Shown one piece after another: positions 47,961-59,794 of a stretch of 64,000 nucleotides of DNA. The position numbers and the translations under genes are program-made. The DNA comes from Brachionus manjavacas. Taxonomy: Eukaryota > Rotifera > Eurotatoria > Ploima > Brachionidae. The stretch is taken from the NCBI GenBank assembly GCA_019054805.1, contig JAHQIY010000014.1, positions 1 to 64,000 on the forward strand, read 5' to 3'. How positions within the stretch are numbered: the first letter of the stretch is position 1; the number at the start of each line of letters is the position of its first letter. Below the pieces are notes generated by a model. That model worked only from the letters and a program-made list of their open reading frames with translations. It was not told the DNA's origin and made no database searches.

Positions 47961-48868
47961 TCAATTTTCTTCTGAATTTTCCTTTTTTAGGTAGCCGTTG
48001 TTTTTTTCTATTTTGTCGAAAAATTTGTCAAATTCTGATGAAAAAGGTTGCTCTATTTCTTGGAAGTTACTAATTGTTAAATTTTTAGTTTCATTCTCTC
48101 TAATAGCACTATATTGTATATACGCCCATCCACTTCCGACAATTGTAAAAATCTACAATAAAATTAATAGTAGCTTTGTAGGCGAACTGTTATTCTTAGA
48201 CATTTATTTTATATTCACTCTCCTTTAATTGAATTTGTACTTAAGTAATCAATAATAATTTATTTCCAATAATATCTTTATCGAGAAAAAAAAGCGAACA
48301 AAGAAGAATCACCACATGGAGGGCTAATCAAAAAGGTAATGGAAAACCATATTGCTGATCAAGAATTATTGGAAGAATAAGTGCCTTAATCATTTAAAGT
48401 CGTATCGATCTTTCTACAGTAAAGATTGAAAATGAAACCATTGAAGAGAAGAATTTAAAAAAGCAAATGAGTGATATCGTCCTATCTTAGTTTAAAATCA
48501 TAATTCATTTAATTTCTAGGTGATTCATTTACAGAAAGAAGTGTCATATTTGGTTGTAAGACAACTGAAATAAATTTCCAAAATTAAGTTTCCAAGTGAA
48601 ATAATTTATATTTATTCTGATGTATTTCTGAAAATTACAATTTCCCCAGGTTAGCTGTATGAGTTCTTGATTTAATATATTAATTAAATTTTTTTCATGG
48701 CAGCAATTTTTTTCATTTGATTTTGGAATTCAAAAAGCATTTGCAAAATGGGGATTTTTTAAAAAAAACAAAACATTATTTTTTACTTTTTATTTTTTAT
48801 ATTTTTAACTATAACATAAACATAAAAAATACAATTGAAAAAATAACGTCTTTAGAAAGAAAATTTTT

Positions 48869-49891
48869 TTACAAATTTTTTATAAGTTTGTCTGCTCTTA
48901 CTATTTTTAGTCTTTCTCTGAATCCTTGAATTTGTGTTGATAAATCGTTGGTTGGAGGTGGGAGGTTGCTTATAAATATCATTGGCATTGCCAGTCTAAT
49001 TTTTTTTGATGATCCACCTTTTCGATTTGCGACAAGACATTCTCCGGATAAGACTTTTTTTAGATCCGTAATATTATATTCACTTATGACAAATTCGTCA
49101 ACGATAACAATGTTGTGCAAATTTGTGTCAAAATCTTGCCATGCATATTTTTTTTCATTTGGCGTTGGTCTAAAAATTTGTTCTTCAAACTGGACGTTCT
49201 CTTCATTGTCGTTTTCCTCTTTATTTACACACGATTTGACTAGATTAAAAATAAATGTCGTCTTTCCGGTGTTAGATCCACCCCAAAGAAATAATTCAGG
49301 GTTCTTGTGACGGTAACCATTTACTTTCCAATCATTCCACCATCCTATTACTTCATCCTGCCAACTATCTTTTGACTCCAAATTAAAAACACAGAAAAAA
49401 GGTCTGAGAATTTGTACAAGCGATTTTTTTTTTGATTTCTGAACGTTTTCATGCACTCTTTCTAGAAGCTTGTAATATTGTGGGTAATTGAGTACATGAG
49501 AGTGGGAGTATTCAAAATTTTCAGTAGATGATGCCCATTTTATAGAATTATAGTAAAAACTTAGATCATTTTCATTGATGCCAGAAAACACTGGATTAAT
49601 ATCATATTTCGTTATATATTTTAAATAGTTTTGCTCGTTTCGTACTGTCTGTACTAACACTCCATTGATAACATAATCATTTTCATCATCTTCTTCTTCA
49701 GTTTGAGGTTTATCATAGACAGAATTGACAATTGCTCTTATCTCTTTTATTTTATATTTTACATTAGTTCTTATGTAAATGTGATGATGTGGTTCGTTGT
49801 TAAAATGTGTTTCCTGAGAAACCAATATCCTCCAACAAAATTCCTTAAGTAACCCAAAAACATAGCATTTATCAACTGTTGTAAAGGAAAC
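48869..49891 (-). pseudogene. CRESS-type Rep, copy 2, 5'-truncated
   Basis: It is nearly identical to copy 1 but cut at 49891, about 45 bases inside the gene, where it joins the gypsy RT fragment. HUH, Tyr, Walker A and motif C are all present. Walker B reads VDEFVIS instead of VDEFDIS, losing an acidic residue next to the catalytic pair. With no native start it is unlikely to be made as a full protein, although the frame after the break has no stops. Confidence 0.85.
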
Positions 49892-50552
49892 ATTCTGAAT
49901 TGAGCTGGGGCATTTTTTAATCTAAAAAGGTAACCTTTTAAATTGGTAATGTCCGTCTGGAGTGGAGAATGCTGTTTTATCCTTCGAATCTGGGTGCATC
50001 TCTACTTGCCGGTTGCCAGACGTCAAGTCAAGTGTGGAGAAGTATACTGAGCCACTTAAACGTCTGAGAATGTCATCAATTCTTGGAGGAGGCCAATTTT
50101 CAGTAACCGACTTTTGGTTTAACTTTCTGTAATCGACACAAAACCTTTTTGAGCCGTCTTTTTTGGGCATCAAGACAACTGGTGCCGACCATTGTGAGCT
50201 TGATTCTTCAATGATATCGTTTTCGAGCATGGACTGAACTTCTTTCCTAATATAGTCTCTTTCCATAACAGACTTTCTGTATGGTCTGATATAGATTGGT
50301 GTCTATTCCGTTAGTTCTGCTGCGAATCTATCTTTTAGAGGATTAATAACCTGCCTAAAGTGGTTGAGATCATTATCTTTTAGGTCCTCTTGTGGTTTAA
50401 TAACCAATTTAGTTTTTGATTTTTCTAGAGGCCATTCGTCCTCGGACATTTTAAAATAATCAGCAAATTTTATACTACACGCTTCTTCTGTGAGCAGTGT
50501 GTCCATTTCGTCTTCATCCGAGTTCAACAAGATTATATCGTTCGGAAATTTT
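49892..50552 (-). pseudogene. Gypsy-like RT fragment, copy 2
   Basis: Matches 36263-36924, covering the SEDEWPLEKSK linker to LPF. One extra stop at the TPIYIRP region (tgtctattcc against tgtgtattcc) splits the frame. Its 3' end is fused to the Rep copy and its 5' end leaves homology at ggaaatttt. Confidence 0.9.
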
Positions 50553-52305
50553 GGCATTGTGAATTTTCTTTCAAAAATTCCAATACAAAAAAAAAATATC
50601 AAGCTAATGAGTGAATTTTTGTTTTTTTTGAAAAATACAAATTTAATCTGGTGAAACATTATTTGTTTCATCATTCTTCAAAATTTTAAATATTGAAGTT
50701 GATTATTGATTTGATTTTTGATAAAATTGATATTATTTTGGAAGTTTAGTTAATGTTTAGTTATAATTGCTATAAAAAAAAAATATTTTATTATTTTATT
50801 GCAGATTAATATAAACTAGCATTAACTTGACTACCAAAATAAATTTAAAGAGACTATTGATAGTTTTTTGTTGAATTATTAAAGAATAATAAACAGAACA
50901 TATATTTAATTGTCTTAGATTATTTTTTTCAGCTTTTCTGGTTCGATTTGTAAAAGAATAAAGGAGACTTATAAACCTGAATATCAGTAATATTGAAATT
51001 TCAATTTCACTAGTCTTAATATCAATTAGTAAATTTAACTTTTTCGATATTCAAATTCAATATATGCATAATTTGAATATTAAAATAAAAATTAAACAAT
51101 TGAGTATTTATTTGAATGCATCACTTAAAACAGGAAAGTCATGTATTTACGAAGAAATTCAAGTTTTCTTTTGAGTCCATATGCAACTTTTAAATAATCA
51201 TTTTGATTCCTATTGATGATTTTAAATTATCTAAAGACTGAGCAACGCAAATGTCAACAAGATATAACATTTTTACAATTTCACGTCAAAATTTGAAAAA
51301 AGAATTTAATAAGCTTCAATTTTTAAGCAACTAAAATATTGAAGAAGCTATTCACGTAAATGAAATTTTTTAATAAAATTACTCCAAATAATAGTTAAAA
51401 AACGCGCATTTTTAATCAATAAATTAATTCACAAATTGACTTTCAATTATCAATTTGATATTGAAATTAAATCCGACTTATGATACCTTATGAAAGAGTT
51501 CAGATCCTTAGGGTATGGCCAACATGAGAGTACGGGGGTACTTAAATTATTACATGGGGTTCGCGGGGAAAGTCACTCCAATAGTGAACCTTTTCCTAAA
51601 AATGACCATGCTTACCTGAGAATATTGGTGGCATATGAATCTGTTCCTTAGTATGGACAGACTCAAATTTAAGAAATTCCCCAGGAATAAGGAAGTCAGG
51701 TTCGCGGTCGCCTATGTGCGTGGCCAACCACCAACAATCCGGAAGACGCGCCTTCAAGGCACATATCACCATCAATAAATTTAATTAATAAAAAAATATT
51801 TATTTATAAATATAAAAATTTTTTTTTTGTGAAAATTCAAACAAATTTACAATAAATGTATCTTTTTATTGTTGGTGAAATAACTTTGAACTTTTTCACC
51901 TGTGAATGAATTCGTATGGTAGAATGATTGATATTTCTATAAAAAGCTACAAAATCCAAAATTTTAGTAATTCGAACAAAAACGACGTTGATGTCCTGAA
52001 AATGAATCCTTTTCAAATTTTGTGCGGCTGTTAAATTTTGAACAAAAAGTTTTTTTTGAAACCTTTGAGGTTTTTTAGATCATTATTTGATAATTCCTTA
52101 TAACAAATTTACATCGCACTACTCAATGAAATGAAATCAGATCCAAGAATCAAAATCATTTCATTAGAATTACCAAAAACATGAATTTTGTTGCTTTTAA
52201 AAAAAAATCAATCATCTCTTTTAACAAATTCATTCAAAGGTGAACTAATTTAAAGTTTTCTCACCAAAAATAAAAACAAAACTAAAGAAATGAAAAGAAA
52301 AAAAA
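50553..52305. other. Gene-free region with a GC-richer island
   Basis: Mostly AT-rich with no gene. An island at about 51500-51785 is clearly richer in G and C. It has a stem around ggaaagtcact (51575-51600) and a reverse frame with protein-like text (ARLPDCWWLATHIGDREPD). It could be a decayed exon or a structured RNA; it is not identified. Confidence 0.5.
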
Positions 52306-55300
52306 TTAATTTTTAAACGATTTTTCAGAAAACCATTTCTTGAACTTAACACAGTGATCGGCTCTATCAGTCACATAGACTTTATTAAACGATTTCGGAT
52401 GTCGGTAGAATAGTCCTTTTCTAGGGCCTTCAAAGACCTTTTGACCAAAATGGGCACCGTGAATATTATATCGCCCAACATGTGGCCCATCACCATTAAA
52501 TGAATTATTTGAAACATTCTTTTTAAAGATTTTGAGTACAAAAAATTATAAAAATAAATAAATTTCAAACCTGTTTAATTCTTGATGACTTCTTACTTTT
52601 TTCATCCGATTCCGAGTCACTGGTTGAAGTAAGACTTTCAAGTTTTCGTTTTGAAAACTTTGAATATATTTTAGAGTCAGCAAACGCTACTCTTTTCTTA
52701 AAAGTAACTAATTTATTAAATTTAAAAATAAAATAAAAGCTAAAACCTTGCTGGTCTTTGGAGCACAAACAGGATTTACATCTGATTCATAATAATCTGA
52801 CATTATTGAATCATTTCCAATTTTTGATTCTGTATCATTGTCAGATTCGTCCGAATTACTGGTATATATGTTTGCTTGAGCTCTCATTTTGACAGATGAT
52901 TGTTGTGTATCTAAATTGAATTATAAATTATTTAATTATTTGCTTTTAAAAATTTACTAGATGATTTTACCTTTCTCCTCGATCATTTGGTTAACTAGCT
53001 TAGTGTATTCTGCAATTCTATTTTCTAAGTCAACAATTTTTTTATCTTTTGATTCATTGATTTTCCGTAAATTTTCTGAATTCTTGGGATTAAGGGGACA
53101 GTTTGCACCACTTTAAATGATAATTTTTCTCTCAATAAAATAAAAATTTATAATTTATCTTACGAAAAATGCTTTTTTCTTCCAACAATTGAGTTCCCAA
53201 TCCCGCCGCAAATTTTATATGGACACAAAATACTATTATCAAGTTGAAGTATTTTTATACCGTTTGAATGAATGTTCTCAGGAATATTAAAACTTTTTTT
53301 AACTCAAGTAGTTCTCTTTTTAAAATCGAAATTTCTTGTCTTAATAAAAAAAATTAAGATACTAAAATATATTTATTTGATATTTTACGTTTCTTTTTCA
53401 TCTTTATTTATTCTAAAGTTAAATCTTTTTGCCTCTTCTGATAAATATTTTTGACTAAGCGACAAGATAAAAATTAGAAATTTTTAAGATATTTAACAAA
53501 CTACAGGAAAAATTTATTACTTCTTTTCATTTAATCTACCAATTTCGATGTAAAAATCATTTTTTTTACGCTTGTTTTCAAATTTTAAGTCGTCTATGAT
53601 TAAAAGCAATTTTTGCTTTTCTTTTGAGATTTGAGATAAATCCTGAGACTTTTCGACGGAAATTTCTTTTGATTTTTCTTTTTAAATTTCTTCTGAATCT
53701 CATCAAACTCAATTTTCAATTGATTGAATGTAGCTTCACTTCAAAAAATATTTAAAAAAAAAATTATTTAGAATTTTAGATAGTTACTTTTCTTTTCTCA
53801 ATATATCAGAATTTTCTATATCTGTGTAGAGAGAATTGATTTTTTCCTCGAGTTTAAATATTTCTTCGTTTTTAATAGCCAATTCAAAATTTCTAAAATA
53901 AGAATTTAACTAACATAAGGATATAAAAATATATTTTAAAATTTACTTGTCAGTTTTTAATGTTCTTTCTTCATCAAAATTTTTTTCGTTTTCATATTTA
54001 TTTAAATTTTCAATTTCGGTTTTCCATTTCGATTATCATGTCTTTTGAGTTTCTGATTTCATCGAATTTTCTAATACAAATTATAATAGAATGATTATTA
54101 AATTTTACAAATCTGATATTTACTCGTTAAGTTCCATGTTAATTCGCAATATTTCTTTCTCAAGACGATCAATTTCATCTTTGTAATTTTTGATTGTGGA
54201 TTGATGGTATTCTTTCTCAATTTCGGTCTTTTGATTTGCAGTCCTTTCCGATTCATGAAGTTTTGTTTTTAATTTTGTATTTTCTATCTCATATTCAATT
54301 AGCCGATCGATTTCCTTTTTTTAAATTTTTTAGAAATTTTTTATTAAAATGTTTAAAATTATTACTTTCTTCCATAAAGGACAATTTTCTAACGTAAAAT
54401 GATTCAGATGATTCGTCCCATTCTTGTTAACATTACCGTAGTTTTTGCATTTTTTATACTGGCAAGTCCTTTTTCTGTTTTCCACTTTTAATTTCAAGTT
54501 TTCCATTGTCAATTTTTCAATTTGACATTCGAAGTCTTTAAATCTATCATTTAGACTTAAGTTTTCAGCGGTAATTTTTTCCTTAAAATAAATATTTTGA
54601 AAGGCAATATTATTGATTTTTTTTATACTTTTGACTAAGTCGATCCTGTAATTCTTTTATTTTGAGATTCAACTTTTCTTCACCTATTTCATTAAATCTG
54701 ATCAGTTCTTCAAAATATTTTACTCTTTTGTCACAGGACAGCTTAATAAAAATATTTTTTAAATGATTATTATTAATAAAAAAATCAAGAAATACTTTGA
54801 GGGCTTCAAATTCTTCTGAACGTAGTAAAATTGACTTCTGATGATCATCCTTCATGTCTTCAATCTTATCGTTTAAAGAAATGCATTCTTCTTCTTTAAC
54901 TTCTAATGCGTAAAGAAGCTCCTCTATTTTTGCTCGCAATCTAGGATCTTCAATTGGGCGAATTTCGTTTTCATCTATTTCCTCGAATTCAAGTGAACGA
55001 TTTAAGGGAGTAGAAGAACGTGGATTATTGCCCTTTTTTAGATAATATTATATTATTTTTAAGTAAATTTTAATTTGGAATAAGCTATAATTTAAAAATT
55101 AAAAAAAAAAACAAATTACATCTTCATTAATGTCAACCACATGTTCCATTATGTTTTTAACTGATGAAACTAAGGTATTAGTGACATTTTGAACAGTTTC
55201 AAATGACTTATTCTAAAATAAAAAAATTATTGTTTTTTTAATTGCGATTTTTAAATTTTAAATACCAATGCCTTTTGCATAAATGAATTCTTCGGACTGT

Positions 55301-55481
55301 TTTGATACTTCGCTATTGCTTTAGAAGCACAATTTAATTGAAAAATATTGTTATTTGCCACTCCTCTTATTTTGTTTGAAGTTGAAATAACAAATGCTTT
55401 AATGTTTTTTGAATTCTTTAATTCATCAAGGAAATTAAAAGAATCAGTCTCTGTGAAACAACGCTTATTTTCAGCAGCCAT
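52306..55481 (-). CDS. Multi-exon coiled-coil protein with two MYT1-type C2HC zinc fingers
   Basis: It starts at ATG 55481 (MAAENKRCFTETDSF). About ten exons are separated by 45-90-bp GT..AG introns, for example 55213-55265 and 55033-55119, both phase 0. The middle is long coiled coil (ALEVKEEECISLNDKIEDM; EIDRLIEYEIENTKLKTKL). Two fingers of the C-x4-C...H-x5-C class are seen: CQYKKCKNYG...HFTLENCPLW (54395-54470) and CPYKICGGIGNSIVGRKKHF...NCPL (53095-53225, split by an intron). The C-terminus is acidic and Ser-rich (TSTSDSESDEKSKKSS). It ends with GPHVGRYNIHGAHFG and GPRKGLFYRH..NKVYV, similar to the short basic adaptor motif of chlorovirus proteins. The last gene of four co-oriented genes. 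Family unknown; DNA or chromatin binding is likely. Some exon phases disagree, suggesting base errors. Confidence 0.7.
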
Positions 55482-56067
55482 CTCAGTATTGCTTGAGTTT
55501 TTAATTAGTAATTTAGATATCTAAAGTAAATTAAAAAGAAATATATAATTTAAAAATTAATTAATTCAAAAAGTTAAATAATTCATTAACTTTTGTTCAA
55601 ATGGTCAAAAATTTGCCCTGCAGATCAAACAGAATTTAATAAACGTTGTTTATTTTTTAAAAAATAAAATTTTTTAATTTTTCCTTGATTTTTCTAGAAA
55701 TTAATCTAAAAAGAAATTTGAACAAGTGATAATAAAATTAATAATTTTTAAATAAATTCTGAATTTAAACTTCAATTTTTGTAAAAAAATGTCCTATAGA
55801 ATATTTTTATCAAAAATTGCTAGGGAAGCTTTCATATTTGGCATCAGGAACAAACAATCGATCACTTTGCTGACCTCTTTATAAAATGAATCATTATTGT
55901 AATTTGTAATTATTAATTTCAGATTTATCTATAGTAAGATTTTCAAAATTTTAATTACAAAGCTTCGCAAAAAGCTTTTTCTTTTTATAAATAAAAATAA
56001 AAATATAATTTTATGATTTTTATTAAAGTTTTTAAACCAAAAACAAGAAAAAACAATAAATTAAACT
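55482..56067. other. Gene-free AT-rich spacer
   Basis: 586 bases between the coiled-coil gene and the Ulp1-bearing gene; no coding or repeat structure recognised. It should contain the promoter of the former. Confidence 0.6.
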
Positions 56068-59000
56068 TTATTTACAGAGAGGACATTTGAAATTATTTAA
56101 ATTGGAGAAATAATTTTCTAAACATTTAATATGATATTTATGGAAGCAGCTATTTGATTTTAAAAAATTGAATTCCGTCAATTTAGAGCTACAAAATGAA
56201 CAAAAATTATTTTCGGAATATTTTCTAATTTTGACATTGATTTTAAGCCGTAAAAACTCTAAAGAATCATTGTCATTTCTAAATATTAAATCGATTTCTT
56301 CTATTAGTCGGCTTAAAATTTCGCAAACAAAAACACCACAATTCGAAGAATCAATTTGATATGAATGTTCCGGTAAAGCTAGTTTCCATTTTCGCTTTTT
56401 CAAAAATGGAAATTTTTTGCAAAAAAAACTTAAATTTAATTTTAGAAAATATTTTTAAATATCATTCTCAAAGTTTAATTACCACCATTCTTCAAATAAC
56501 TTTGATTGTTTATATGTTGTATTTCCATGTTTGTCTAATATTTTATAATTTTTTTTGGGATCAATTAAATAAAACTTATTTGCATTGAAATCAATAAACA
56601 TTAGTATCCAATGATTTCCGTTTTCGTTTATGAATCCATAAGCAGCAGCACACTTTTCAAACTAATCAATAATTAAAAATAATTTTCAAATTAGTGCTTA
56701 ATTTTAAAATTTTACTTTATATTCATTGGAAAACTTTTCAAAACCATTATTAAACATAGAAGTAGCATGAAAAGAATTTATTAATGATATTTTTTTTTTA
56801 GATTCTTTTACTAGACAAAGTCCATATGTTTCTAAAACCTTTAAATCAAATTGAAAAAATTCAAATAGAAAAAAAATAAAATATTACGCTATCTTTTAAC
56901 CATCGATTTAATAAAATATCTTTAACTTCAGAATATCTCAAATAAAATTCGTCGACTTTGTAGTAGAATAGATTGTCGATATTTATTTTCTTTTCTTGTT
57001 TATCTAAATTATATCATTTGATAAATATTTTAAAATAATTAATGAAGTTGATTTACCTTCCATTGAGTTAACTTCTTTCGCCAAGCTTTTGATTGAAAAA
57101 TTTCCAATTGTATCTAATGCCGTATCTACTTTCAATATTTTCCGTTTAAAATCCTCAGAAAACGGATCGTTAAATTCGTTAAACAGCTCCTTTCTTAAGT
57201 CAGTTTTTTCTATAATAACTTTTTCGATTTCATCCTTGAATTTTTTATTTTCGTAAAAATCCAATCTAAAACTTCTTGTAAAGTATTGAGCATCTTTTTT
57301 ATTATTTTCTCTCATGGCCCACATTTCTTTATCCTTTTCACTATATGAAAATTTTTCTTTAGATTCAAAAAATGCATTAAATTTATCCTCATACAATGTT
57401 TCGTAAAGATGAGAAAGATAGAAATACTATGGGGTCGCCAATTCATTGCTATATAAAAGTCTTTGACCTCTAATTCGCTTATTTACTTTTAGAATGGAAT
57501 TTTTTAAAAATTTAAACCATGATTCAACATAGTTATTTGATAGACGATTTTTATCAGGTAAAACTTTATTTATCAATAGGCCAGACCATAAAGGAACAAG
57601 ATGCAGTTTTTTTTTATGATATTAAAAAGACTTGGAAAAAATAAATCATTTTTCTCAAATGAGTTTTCTGTTTCCATTTCTTGCGAATCTTGTAGAAGAT
57701 TATCAAAAAATGACATAAATGGAGAATCTTTCGCAAAGTTCACAGATTTTTCAATTGATTGATATAAAAATAGTTTGCTTTCATTTAAATTTTCTTTATT
57801 TTTTTCTTTTTGTTTTTTGTCAATTTCTGGAGATATTGTTTCACAAACGTTTTTGAACCAATCACTATTTCTATCGAGTAAAGCTGTATTTATTTTTATC
57901 ATGCTTTCGAAATATTGATTATCCTTATATCTACGTGAAAAAATATTTTTTATGCACATTAAATTAATGCAAAAGTCGTCTAAACATTTTGATGTTTGAA
58001 GAATTGAAAAAGAGAAAATGAAACTCTTTCTTAACAAAATTTTATTTTCTTTTGCATGTTTTAGCTCTAAATCAGTTGCATCGATTATATTTTTTAGAAA
58101 ATGTGTTGAGCAAAGATAGATAACCGTTTTACCTAGCTTTCTAAGATCAATAGTTTCTTTTTTACTAAAATAGAGTGGCAAATAGTTAAATATTCTAACA
58201 TTTCCATTTGATTAAATGCAAACATGCATCCATGAAGATTTGCCCATGAAAAATCTGTGACCAAAATAGCTGGTTTTTTAAAAAAACTGTATCGCTTAGC
58301 CTCCAGGAGAATTTTCGATAATTTTAGTCCAATACTTACGTTGTCATTTTGACTGCTTACAAAGTCCCCTATAGAAACCATTTTGTGCCGTACAAAATCG
58401 TGAGCAACTAAGCTATGTAATAAAATATTTTTTTGGCCACCATATTTAACCATAACGTTACCGGTCGAATCAAAAAACCAAACTGGATTCATACTTTCAA
58501 TTATCGCCCACATTTTTACCTAACAAAATTTAGAAATTAAATACTCTTTGTTGGCAAAAATTTTTACTTGAATTTCAGAAAACATCACAAAACCTATCGG
58601 ATTTGATTCAATATCGTGAATAAAACCTTGTGTCCCTTTTATATAGTTACGAAGAAAGTAGTCAAAAAACAATTTAGTTGCATCAGAATCAATCCTCATT
58701 TCGTTACTTAATTGAAATCGATGTTTGAAAAGGCTTTTTAATTTTCTTGCATTCTCATATGATATATTGGTCGTATCTTGTTCATCTAAAAAAATGAATT
58801 AATTTGTTAAAGAAGATTTAAATTTGAAGAAAATTACTGAAAAAGCTCTCTCAGATAAGAAGTTTTGAACTCCTTTTGCCGTAATTTCGCTTTGTATTAA
58901 ACTTCGTTTCTCCCCTTTTAACTGCAATTTAGGAATCGTAACATTTTCTGAGCAGTTTTTTCCATTCCAATCAAAACAAAAGGTAATTCCACAATTTGCT

Positions 59001-59536
59001 ACAGGTTTTGTTTTAATAAATCCATCAAATTCGTTTTTACAAGTGATACATTTAATTCTTCCACGCCAATAAAAATGACCAGGGAGTAAGATTTTTGATG
59101 TGGTAAAAGAATTATTGGTATTTAATTTAAAGCTACATTTAATTCCAACATTCTTGAGTTTCTTTGAAATCATTTGATTTGCTGAAGCCAAAAATCTCGG
59201 TCGTGTTGATTTTGAAATACACTGCTGCATATTACGCCACTCGACATTATTGAAATAAATTTGAATTTTATTGTCGGTTATCAAACCTGAGGCGTTTTGA
59301 TGAGAGAAGGCTTTTGATAATACTTTCGTCCTGAAATGACCATCGTTTCTTTTCCATTTTGTATAAATATTTACAGGAGCTGTTTCACTAGTAGAACCAT
59401 AAATATCCGCAATTTTTTTAAAATGGCTTTCTCCTCGAAATCCTCCCTCAAGATCAGTTAGATTATGACTCATCATATAATCTGCTGTTACAAGAACTAA
59501 TTTCTCAGAATCATCGAAATTAACTGATTTTGGCAT
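56068..59536 (-). CDS. Transposase-like protein with C-terminal Ulp1/SENP protease and RING finger
   Basis: It starts at ATG 59536. The N-terminal exon (to 58838) has a zinc-binding CITCKNEF...C...NGKNC segment. After short introns (58786-58837 and 58520-58567) a nuclease-like core follows: FDSTGNVMVKYGG (first Asp), LVTDFSWANLHGCMFAFN (second Asp) and RLSNNYVESWFKFLK (candidate Glu), the D-D-E layout of MULE-like transposases. Exons near 56620-56700 give NGNHWILMFIDFNANK and FYLIDPKK (catalytic His and Asp). 56300-56360 gives YQIDSSNCGVFVCE, the Gln and Cys of C48 SUMO proteases. The last 45 residues form a RING-H2 finger (CSFC...CFHKYHIKC...CPLC). A frame change near 58150-58170 and an in-frame TAG at 57427-57429 are present; the TAG could lie in a short intron. 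Expected role: transposition plus SUMO or ubiquitin handling. Confidence 0.7.
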
Positions 59537-59794
59537 TTTTTAATATATTCGTCTCTAAGCGGGAACTCTAATTAAATAGAAGTAAAATAAAATTATAAAA
59601 GAAGCTTATTTATGAGCTTTTTGAAATAAATGTTCTCCATGAATAGGAAATTAGCTTAAAAGTGAACATTTTTATTAAAAAAAAACAAATATGGTCAAAT
59701 ATATTATAAAAAATTTAAAGCTTTTTGAATAATTTATTTCAATAGGTTGGGTATAAACAAAATTTTTATTAAATTACTTTATTAAAATTTAATA
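59537..59794. promoter_or_regulatory. Spacer upstream of the Ulp1-bearing gene
   Basis: 258 AT-rich bases between the JAMM-like gene stop and the transposase-like gene start; presumed promoter by position only. Confidence 0.3.

Larger units (their letters stand above)
42550..49891. repeat. 7.34-kb direct duplication, copy 2
   Basis: Collinear with 26231-33570. It includes the FG-GAP leader fragment and a gene-free stretch (to 44384), then the palindromic element, pogo-like remnant, degenerate gene and Rep. It ends by joining the gypsy RT fragment at 49891/49892. Confidence 0.97.

Noticed and set aside
51560..51640. U1 snRNA or spliced-leader RNA gene (gcttacctg resembles the U1 5' end; gtaagc on the other strand)
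   Set aside because: The U1 loop sequence is missing, and the Sm-like site on the reverse strand is too close to the donor and imperfect.
57383..57430. Stop codon as proof of a dead transposase gene
   Set aside because: The TAG could lie in a 44-bp GT..AG intron (57383-57426 region), and single-base errors are common here, so the case is left open.
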